A DNA stretch of 64,000 bases from Paenibacillus endoradicis (lineage in GTDB: Bacteria > Bacillota > Bacilli > Paenibacillales > Paenibacillaceae). This document shows positions 58,294 through 64,000 of the stretch, one piece after another. Both the position numbers and the translations under genes were made by a program. The first letter of the stretch is position 1, and each line of letters starts with the position of its first letter. The stretch covers positions 1-64,000 of the forward strand of contig NZ_JANQBB010000004.1 of the NCBI RefSeq assembly GCF_024721975.1, in the 5' to 3' direction. The notes beneath the pieces were generated by a model. That model had not been told where the DNA came from, searched no databases, and was given only the letters and a program-made list of their open reading frames with translations.

Positions 58294-59621
58294 TGGAGCG
58301 TATAAAGACAGGTTTATTAGTCTTTCTCGTAATACTAAGCTTGCTACAGACATATTTTCTAGCTTATCGGATGCCATGGCTTGGTACGACAACAAGAAGT
58401 GATCAAGATTATGTAAATACGGAGTTAATCGGTAAGGCGAGTAATGTAGAGAGTGTTATCTATCCAGAGGAATTAATTCTCCATCTTGGTGAGGACAAGC
58501 ATACTATCGTATATCCTAATACACAATTCTATGATCTTATCGTCCGTCAACGTCTTGCGAACCGTGAATTAAAGGATCTTCAAGTAGTAGCCAATACTAC
58601 AGTGGATTGGACACAGTTGAAACGAGACCAGCAAGGGATAGAACTATCATTTCGCAATGGAATTTCCTTCGAACTATTGAAGAAACTGTTGAAGATTGAG
58701 ATAGATAGCACTCAAGATGTAACGCAAATCGATCGCGTCTATATTTATGCTATTGCTGAATCTGAAGAAGTACATGCCTTCTTCTTCGAGAAAAATGGAA
58801 CAACGGTGTACGAAGCAGTGCGAGTTGATCTAACGGTGAAAGATATTCAAGATTATGTAGGTTTCGGAGAGTATTTGCCTTCTTACGAGTATATTAGTAA
58901 AAACCTATATGTTCCAGTTGAGCCTATTCAGGCAACAGAATATAGTTTTACTTATGATGTCATTACGCCAGAGCAAATGCAACGCAGTTTGTTCTTTGAT
59001 TCTAGTACGACTAGAGCGATTGTGAATCGATCAGGCTCGCAAATATATACTGATGGAAAACGTGGTCTAAAGGTTGAGCAGAATGGATTATGGATAAATT
59101 ATTCGAATTCAACGGCATCACAGACCAATACAGCACCAGCGAGTGAAAATGTATATGTGGCAGTGGATTTCGTTAACCAGCACGGTGGATGGGATTCTAG
59201 CTATCAATTGGCCAATGTACCCGAGATCGATGAGAAATATGTTCGATTCCGCAAATATATTGAGCAGTATCCGGTAATTGATATTAATCCATTCAATTAT
59301 GGTTATATTCAATTAGGATTACAGCAAGGTGTTGTCGTTGAATATGAACGTACACTTATATCATTGCCGAGCATGGCAGATACCAAGACGATTCGTTGGT
59401 TATACGGAGGTACACAGCTTAAAGGGCAGCTTGAATTGTATAGTAACAAAGAAGATGTTGTTGCGATTTATCCTGCGCTAACGGCAGTTCCACAAGCTGA
59501 TAATGTTATTAAATTCATTCCTGTGTGGGCAGTGCAATTGCATGATGGAACAGAAGCGGTATTAATGGAAGCTATGCTGTTGGGCATTGATCCGAGCATT
59601 CTGGATAAAACGAAGAAATAA
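58290..59621 (+). CDS. walH: WalRK regulatory membrane protein WalH (YycH)
   Basis: 443 aa. One N-terminal membrane helix (about 7-25, GLLVFLVILSLLQTYFLAY) and a large extracytoplasmic region, including LFFDSSTTRAIVNRSGSQIYTDGKRGLKVEQNGLWINYSN, typical of YycH. In B. subtilis YycH and YycI bind WalK through their membrane helices and lower its activity. The start lies four bases inside walK. Unlike most relatives, a 105-bp gap with a hairpin separates it from walI. Confidence 0.92.
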   Translation: MMERIKTGLLVFLVILSLLQTYFLAYRMPWLGTTTRSDQDYVNTELIGKASNVESVIYPEELILHLGEDKHTIVYPNTQFYDLIVRQRLANRELKDLQVVANTTVDWTQLKRDQQGIELSFRNGISFELLKKLLKIEIDSTQDVTQIDRVYIYAIAESEEVHAFFFEKNGTTVYEAVRVDLTVKDIQDYVGFGEYLPSYEYISKNLYVPVEPIQATEYSFTYDVITPEQMQRSLFFDSSTTRAIVNRSGSQIYTDGKRGLKVEQNGLWINYSNSTASQTNTAPASENVYVAVDFVNQHGGWDSSYQLANVPEIDEKYVRFRKYIEQYPVIDINPFNYGYIQLGLQQGVVVEYERTLISLPSMADTKTIRWLYGGTQLKGQLELYSNKEDVVAIYPALTAVPQADNVIKFIPVWAVQLHDGTEAVLMEAMLLGIDPSILDKTKK

Positions 59622-59662
59622 ATGGTCGGGGAGTCACAAAAAGTTTGGTTTATGCTTACGAA

Positions 59663-59698
59663 GTAACTTTTCTTTTGCATGAAGTTACTCACGAAGTT
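59663..59698 (+). other. Hairpin between walH and walI
   Basis: In the 105-bp gap AAGTAACTT and AAGTTACTC (AGTAACTT / AAGTTACT) form an 8-bp stem, with AAAAAGTTT repeated at both ends of the gap. It might adjust expression of walI relative to walH; the function is inferred. Confidence 0.45.
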
Positions 59699-59726
59699 AA
59701 CAAAAAGTTTTAGGAGGTGAACATTC

Positions 59727-60464
59727 GTGGACTGGAGTAGGGCAAAGAGTGCGTTGATCTTCTCTTTTCTGTTACTTAATCTATTACTCGGTTATCAGCT
59801 ATGGAGTGAAGTGCGTACGGAAGTGAATGCTAATGCGAATACGGCTGAATTGCCTGCGGATAAGCTTCAGCTAATGCAACAGAAGAAAATTACACTGTCG
59901 ACTAATCTACCTTCGGAAACGCCGCGAATGGGTGACCTCACTTATCTATTGCAGTCTGATAGTATGGAGAATCGCAAGGCGGCACTTATTATTCCTCCGG
60001 TAGATAGTTCAGTAGTGTTCACCAGTAAACAGTTAACTCGTTCACTAGGCGATCTTATTGCTGATCTGGACGAATATTCATATGATGTGCATAGTAGTCG
60101 TGATGGAGTATTCGTCTTACAGCGGATGGTCGATGGACGTCCGATGTTCCAGACAAAGCTAGAGTTATACAATAGCAATTTGAAGATTACGGCGTTCCTG
60201 CAGGATCGAGTGGAAATTACCGGTACAGGTGAAGCACAGCAAGTATTATCCGCTTCAAAAATTGTATCTAGCTTAATAGAATCGTATCTTGAGAACGGTT
60301 CGGTTATCGTAGATATCCAGTTAGGATATTATGGACAAATATTTGACTCAGAAGTTCAGGTTGCAACACCAGCGTGGCGTGTTATGCTAGATGATAGTAA
60401 AGTTTATTATGTTGATGCCATTAGCGGAGAGGTATTAACTGACAATACGGAGGACAAGCTATAA
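59727..60464 (+). CDS. walI: WalRK regulatory membrane protein WalI (YycI)
   Basis: 245 aa, GTG start after TTAGGAGGTG. One N-terminal membrane helix (about 5-24, RAKSALIFSFLLLNLLLGYQLW) and an extracytoplasmic domain ending with LGYYGQIFDSEVQVATPAWRVMLDDSKVYYVDAISGEVL, as in YycI. It forms a membrane complex with WalH and WalK. walJ follows 41 bp later. Confidence 0.92.
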   Translation: MDWSRAKSALIFSFLLLNLLLGYQLWSEVRTEVNANANTAELPADKLQLMQQKKITLSTNLPSETPRMGDLTYLLQSDSMENRKAALIIPPVDSSVVFTSKQLTRSLGDLIADLDEYSYDVHSSRDGVFVLQRMVDGRPMFQTKLELYNSNLKITAFLQDRVEITGTGEAQQVLSASKIVSSLIESYLENGSVIVDIQLGYYGQIFDSEVQVATPAWRVMLDDSKVYYVDAISGEVLTDNTEDKL

Positions 60465-60505
60465 AGGCTCCTGTCAGCCAGGAGAAGGGATATGAACTAA
60501 GTACA

Positions 60506-61312
60506 ATGGGATTACGATTTACAGTACTAGCGAGCGGATCTACAGGAAACGCGACAATTATAGAAGGCAATGACAAAACGGTTATGATTGATGCCGGATT
60601 AAGCGCCAAAAAACTCGATGAGCTAATGAAACAACAAGGGATTAGCGGTCAATCAATTGATGCACTGCTTGTTACCCATGAGCATTCTGATCATATTAAA
60701 GGTTTAGGCGCATTTGCTAGAAAGTATAATCTACCGATTTATGCAAACCTTGCGACATGGGGAGCATTAGAGCGCCATGTTGGCAATATTAGTCCTGAGA
60801 AACGTAATGTGTTCGAAAGTGGAGAGAGCTTAAAGTTTGGTTCTATGGATGTGTATACGTACAATATTTCTCATGATGCGGCCGAGCCAGTAGGCTACAC
60901 ATTTGAACAAGATGGACAACGATTAGGTGTCGCTACTGACCTTGGCTATGTAAGTGAGAAGGTAAAACAACAAATTATTGACTGTGATTGTCTTGTATTA
61001 GAATCTAACCATGATACGGAATTACTACGAGTAGGACGTTATCCTTGGAATATTAAGCGCCGTATATTAAGCGATGTTGGTCATTTATCCAATGTTGCTG
61101 CAGGAGAAGCTTTAATAGAACTTATGACGGATCGTACAAAACGTGTATATTTGGCGCATCTAAGTCAAGATCATAATCAGATGGACCTAGCAATGTTAAC
61201 CGTTAATTCTATATTCGAGAGTAATGGAATATTTTATAAGCGGGAGGAGTTTCCGCTAAGACCTACCTTTGCTGATCGACCGACACCTTGGGATGGGCTA
61301 GGTTTGCAATAA
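60506..61312 (+). CDS. walJ: MBL-fold hydrolase WalJ (YycJ)
   Basis: 268 aa metallo-beta-lactamase-fold protein. The metal motif is THEHSDHIKGLGAFA (HxHxDH, near 58-64), with the N-terminal LASGSTGNATIIEGNDKTVMIDAGLSAKKL and later ESNHDTELLRVGRYPWNIKRRILSDVGHLSN and YLAHLSQDHN. It is the conserved last member of the wal operon and has been linked with DNA repair and with fork/division coordination as an exonuclease-like protein. Its final 50 bases overlap the opposite-strand gene at 61263. Confidence 0.94.
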   Translation: MGLRFTVLASGSTGNATIIEGNDKTVMIDAGLSAKKLDELMKQQGISGQSIDALLVTHEHSDHIKGLGAFARKYNLPIYANLATWGALERHVGNISPEKRNVFESGESLKFGSMDVYTYNISHDAAEPVGYTFEQDGQRLGVATDLGYVSEKVKQQIIDCDCLVLESNHDTELLRVGRYPWNIKRRILSDVGHLSNVAAGEALIELMTDRTKRVYLAHLSQDHNQMDLAMLTVNSIFESNGIFYKREEFPLRPTFADRPTPWDGLGLQ

Positions 61313-61496
61313 GTTGTTCAAGTGTGCGATCAATACGATTCATTGTTCGTTGCAGCTCAGCATCGTTAACCAATCCTTTAGAAGTTAGAATGGCAATTAA
61401 TGCATTCAACGTAAGCAGGGTATGGTAGTGTTCTTGCTTCAAATCAGCTAATTGAGCAGCTAACTGAACATGTTCTAGTGAATAAGAAGTAGGCAT
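61263..61496 (-). CDS. Small helical protein, unknown function, antisense-overlapping walJ
   Basis: 77 aa. It has a strong GGGGGC ribosome site eight bases upstream of the ATG, which is the main support. The protein is almost all helix (LEHVQLAAQLADLKQEHYHTLLTLNALIAILTSKGLVNDAELQRTMNRIDRTLEQLIANLAHP). Its last 16 codons lie opposite the 3' end of walJ. I do not recognise the family. It is probably real because codon structure and ribosome site are good and the gap to htrA would otherwise be 330 bp. Confidence 0.72.
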   Translation of the reverse strand: MPTSYSLEHVQLAAQLADLKQEHYHTLLTLNALIAILTSKGLVNDAELQRTMNRIDRTLEQLIANLAHPKVSVDQQR

Positions 61497-61644
61497 GTTA
61501 TAAGCCCCCTATCGGAATTTTATTATAAATAAGATGTACTTGGATAAGTAGTCTATTATTAGTGTAGTCTAATCTCGTAAAAACATTCCTATTTAATGGA
61601 AAATATAGGTATGATATAGAATAGTGGAGAGGGGCGATTATAGT

Positions 61645-62946
61645 ATGAGCTTGTTTGATGATGATTTTTACTCATCTAAAGTTTCACGTAAAGCGTTACG
61701 GAAGCATTTTGGAGTAGGGAAGCAGTCACGCAGGAAAGGGTCTTTCTTGAGTGATTGGAACGTAGGTAAGCTATCGACACTGCAAGTTGCATTAATCTCA
61801 TCATTTACAAGCGCTATAGTCGTTTGCTTACTATTCGGAATTATATTTGGCTTTGGTAATGGTTCGCCATCAGATCATGCATTAGTGGGTCTTGATCCAT
61901 CACAACGTGCTGTTCAAGCATCAGATAAAGTACGACCAGCCGTTGTAAGTATTATTAATGAGCAGAAGTTTACACTGGGACTAGATAGTAAAGTGGTTGA
62001 TCCTGAAAGTGATGAAGGTAGTGTGTACAAAGAAGCGGGAGTAGGATCTGGCGTTATCATTAAGAAGGATGATGGTTACGCTTATATCATTACCAATTTC
62101 CATGTTGTTGCCACTGCAGCACGCGTGCAAGCAGTATTAACGACAGGTGAGAAACGGCAGGCAGAAGTTGTCGGATTAGATCAGATTACAGATCTTGCCG
62201 TCTTGAAAATAGATGCAAAAGGTATTGATAATGTAGCTGAGATAGGAGATTCTTCATCTTTGCGGGCAGCGGAGTTTGTGCTAGCTATCGGGAATCCACT
62301 AGGTATGGGTGAATCAATTACGCTTGGTGTTGTTAGTGTAACGAATGAGACGATCGCAGTGTCGCTTAATCAGAATGGCGATTTGGATTGGGAACAAGAA
62401 GTTATCCGCGTTGATGCGGCGATTAATCAAGGAAATAGTGGTGGACCGCTTATTGACCTGAGTGGTCGAGTGATTGGTATTAATAGTATGAAAATATCGA
62501 ATTTTGGCGTTGAAAGTATTGGATATGCGATTCCGATTAATAACGTTATGCCAATCATTGATGAACTTATAGCAACAGGATATGTGTCTAGACCTTATCT
62601 GGGTGTACGTATGCAGGATATGCAACAGTATTGGGCGCAGCAGGAGTTAGATAAAGAAGCGGATAAGGATGAGGAAGGCACTGGTGGTGAGTCACAGCTT
62701 AATTTGCCACGTGGTGTGTATGAAGGTGTCCTCATAGTAGAAGCATTAGGACCTGCACTTAAAGCCGAGTTACAACTCAACGATGTTATTGTGCAGTTAG
62801 ACGATACAAAAGTGAATAGTATACGTAAGCTTCGTAAATACTTATACGAGCATAAGCAAGTTGGAGATGAGATTGTCGTCCATTACTATCGTGGCAAAGA
62901 TCTGCTACAGACGACTGTTATACTTGGTGAAAATAAGCCTGAATAA
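61645..62946 (+). CDS. htrA: HtrA-like membrane-anchored serine protease
   Basis: 433 aa from ATG 61645, ten bases after GGAGAGGGG; the frame opens at 61624. A cytoplasmic N-terminus, one membrane segment (about 50-70, VALISSFTSAIVVCLLFGIIFGF), then a trypsin-like domain with His153 (ITNFHVVA), Asp183 (QITDLAVLKID) and Ser265 (QGNSGGPL), and a C-terminal PDZ (YVSRPYLGVRMQDM... GPALKAELQLNDVIVQLDDTKV). HtrA proteins degrade or refold exported proteins; the one after walJ is the YycK/HtrC type. Confidence 0.93.
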   Translation: MSLFDDDFYSSKVSRKALRKHFGVGKQSRRKGSFLSDWNVGKLSTLQVALISSFTSAIVVCLLFGIIFGFGNGSPSDHALVGLDPSQRAVQASDKVRPAVVSIINEQKFTLGLDSKVVDPESDEGSVYKEAGVGSGVIIKKDDGYAYIITNFHVVATAARVQAVLTTGEKRQAEVVGLDQITDLAVLKIDAKGIDNVAEIGDSSSLRAAEFVLAIGNPLGMGESITLGVVSVTNETIAVSLNQNGDLDWEQEVIRVDAAINQGNSGGPLIDLSGRVIGINSMKISNFGVESIGYAIPINNVMPIIDELIATGYVSRPYLGVRMQDMQQYWAQQELDKEADKDEEGTGGESQLNLPRGVYEGVLIVEALGPALKAELQLNDVIVQLDDTKVNSIRKLRKYLYEHKQVGDEIVVHYYRGKDLLQTTVILGENKPE

Positions 62947-62970
62947 GCAGGAATACTGATGAAACATATA

Positions 62971-63050
62971 GAAACCGTAGTGAAACAAAGATATGGTTAG
63001 CAGGTTGAGAAAATCTTGCTAATTTCCATCTTTGTTACACTACGGTTTTG
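62971..63050 (+). terminator. Long terminator after htrA
   Basis: AAACCGTAGTG-AACAAAGAT pairs with ATCTTTGTT-CACTACGGTTT, and inside it TTAGCA pairs with TGCTAA, giving a long bulged hairpin followed by TGTTG. The outer stem is over 20 bp. Confidence 0.85.
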
Positions 63051-63132
63051 TTGTAAGTACGAGAACAATTGCGAAATATGTGGTATATTGTAAGCATAAT
63101 GAATAACAACCTCACAGATAGGAAGAGACGCT

Positions 63133-63300
63133 ATGTATTGTGTATGTAAAGAATGTATTGAAGAGGCAATTGAACGTTTTGTAGATGAATATGAAGATGC
63201 ACCAGATATGGTAGATTTGAACGAAACAGAATTTGCAGACTGGGACCCACCGCGTAAATGCGATCTATGTGAGGAAGCTGCTGTAGTGTTGGTGGTCTAG
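63133..63300 (+). CDS. Small CxxC/CxxC protein before rlmH
   Basis: 55 aa: MYCVCKECIEEAIERFVDEY, then EDAPDMVDLNETEFADWDPP, RKCDLCEEAAVVLVV. It matches the small Bacillales family known as CxxH/CxxC proteins that precede rlmH, but the first motif is CKEC where the family normally has CxxH. Two CxxC pairs suggest a zinc site. GGAAGAG precedes the ATG, and the stop codon TAG is immediately followed by the rlmH ATG. Function unknown. Confidence 0.88.
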   Translation: MYCVCKECIEEAIERFVDEYEDAPDMVDLNETEFADWDPPRKCDLCEEAAVVLVV

Positions 63301-63780
63301 ATGCATATACAGATCATCGCAGTTGGTAAGTTGAAGGAAAAGTATCTCGTTATGGGTATGGCTGAGTATGCAAAGCGTCTAGGTCCATATATTAAGCTGA
63401 CACTTTCTGAAGTGCCAGATGAGAAAGCGCCAGAAACGATGAGTGCTGCAGAAGAAGAACAAGTAAGAGATCGCGAGGGTGACAAAATCCTCGCTCACAT
63501 AAAGCAAGAAGCTCATGTGGTCGCTCTCGCAATTGATGGAGAGCTATGGTCTAGTGAGGATCTTGCACAACAACTAGACAAACTAGCCACGTATGGAAAA
63601 AGCCACGTGGCTTTTGTTATAGGTGGGAGTAATGGATTGTCTAGCAATGTATTGAAGCGGGCGAATCAGCGCTTGAGCTTTGGTAGAATGACGTTGCCGC
63701 ATCAGTTGATGCGCTTGGTGTTGATTGAGCAGATTTATCGAGGCGTGAAGATCAATCGTGGGGAACCATACCACAAATAG
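63301..63780 (+). CDS. rlmH: 23S rRNA pseudouridine1915 N3-methyltransferase RlmH
   Basis: 159 aa SPOUT-class methyltransferase. [69 protein letters not shown] and [28 protein letters not shown] (knotted cofactor site) are diagnostic. It directly abuts the preceding small gene. The 3' end of this gene is the integration site of SCC elements in staphylococci. Confidence 0.98.
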   Translation: MHIQIIAVGKLKEKYLVMGMAEYAKRLGPYIKLTLSEVPDEKAPETMSAAEEEQVRDREGDKILAHIKQEAHVVALAIDGELWSSEDLAQQLDKLATYGKSHVAFVIGGSNGLSSNVLKRANQRLSFGRMTLPHQLMRLVLIEQIYRGVKINRGEPYHK

Positions 63781-63807
63781 GGCGAAATTTTTAGTGTTAA
63801 TTGTTTG

Positions 63808-63900
63808 CCGGGCATGGAAAGGTGACCCAAATGGCCCGGTAGGCCAGGAGCAAGCGAGGATAAGATCACTCGTCACCTAGGCTCTTACCGGGTACTAGAA
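63808..63900 (+). ncRNA. Structured RNA-like segment; possible HEARO/omega RNA of an IscB element
   Basis: Read on the plus strand it forms nested stems: CCCGGTA (63835-63841) with TACCGGG (63886-63892); GAGC with GCTC inside; CGAG with CTCG inside that. AGGTGAC (63820-63826), 5' of the outer stem, can pair with GTCACCT (63872-63878) in its interior, a pseudoknot. The block AAAGGTGACCCAAATGGC followed by GGTAGGCC resembles my recollection of HEARO RNAs, which lie upstream of iscB. The segment starts about 30 bp after rlmH and is clearly more GC-rich than its surroundings. No covariance search was possible. Confidence 0.5.
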
Positions 63901-63984
63901 TAAAAGGTTCTTTTATGGAAAAGATTATTGTGGGACTTCAAAAACAAGTATTGTTAGTGTAAGCTCCCGACTCTTATCGTCCCT

Positions 63985-64000
63985 ATGGCTAAAAACATAT
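63985..64000 (+). CDS. Possible 5' end of an IscB-type protein (cut by window end)
   Basis: ATG GCT AAA AAC ATA (M-A-K-N-I) and one more base are all that is present. IscB proteins often begin with a short stretch like this before the PLMP region, and their HEARO RNA lies just upstream. No Shine-Dalgarno sequence is visible. The call rests on the preceding RNA-like segment and is tentative. Confidence 0.3.

Noticed and set aside
61680..61700. GTTTCACGTAAAG in htrA as a third parS
   Set aside because: Only the left half of the palindrome is present; the right half has several mismatches.

Overview
The window is a chromosomal replication-origin region of a low-GC, endospore-forming Firmicute, most likely Paenibacillaceae. 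The grounds are the gene order (16S rRNA / HD-GYP gene / gyrA-gyrB-remB-recF-yaaA-dnaN-dnaA / oriC / rpmH-rnpA-yidC-jag-mnmE-mnmG-rsmG-noc-parA-parB), the sporulation gene yyaC, a Noc nucleoid-occlusion protein, walRKHIJ-htrA-rlmH at the far end, and many GTG/TTG starts behind strong Shine-Dalgarno sequences. Species was not determined.

Layout. Bases 1-10766 are read leftward: the 5' tip of a 16S rRNA gene with its leader and promoter, an HD-GYP protein with an altered metal site, the gyrase genes, and the dnaA-dnaN-yaaA-recF-remB run. The origin is bipartite. One set of DnaA boxes lies upstream of dnaA (10849-11175). The probable unwinding site lies between dnaA and dnaN (9280-9380), where an AT-rich stretch, six DnaA-trios, a G-rich spacer and DnaA boxes are lined up. 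From 11358 the rightward replichore carries ribosome, tRNA-modification and segregation genes, with a perfect parS after rsmG and a near-perfect one inside parB. Bases 20700-29200 hold a cysteine desulfurase, small conserved genes (DUF4446, yyaC, DUF3343, mscS, DUF951), a less conserved patch of secreted or membrane proteins, ybaK and a lone trpB.

rpsF-ssb (29804-30614) is separated from rpsR (41064) by about 10.4 kb holding a nearly complete menaquinone set: menI-like and menA leftward, menF-menD-menH-menB-menE-menC rightward. After rpsR come a SulP transporter, a Ktr-type K+ uptake pair, and DUF2232-gdpP-rplI, which puts K+ transport beside c-di-AMP breakdown. dnaB, purA, a LysM/G5/M23 cell-wall hydrolase, the essential WalRK system with WalH/I/J, HtrA, a small Cys-rich protein and rlmH follow.

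The most unusual content is intergenic. A family of about 165-210 bp elements occurs after the cysteine desulfurase gene, upstream of rpsF, after rpsR (three tandem units), after rplI (a cluster including one inverted copy) and after purA. Members have different end sequences that still pair within each copy, an inner stem that changes by compensating substitutions, and an apical stem ending in GTAC with a 7-nt loop (often CAAYAAY). This looks like a conserved structure rather than a conserved sequence. Solo palindromes made of the two ends alone also occur, as do a second type of large palindrome (52937-53053), a tandem repeat between dnaN and yaaA, and a DnaA-box cluster after ssb. At the right edge, about 30 bp after rlmH, a knotted GC-rich RNA-like segment is followed by ATG GCT AAA AAC ATA; this may be the start of an IscB-type element with its guide (HEARO/omega) RNA, cut off by the window end.
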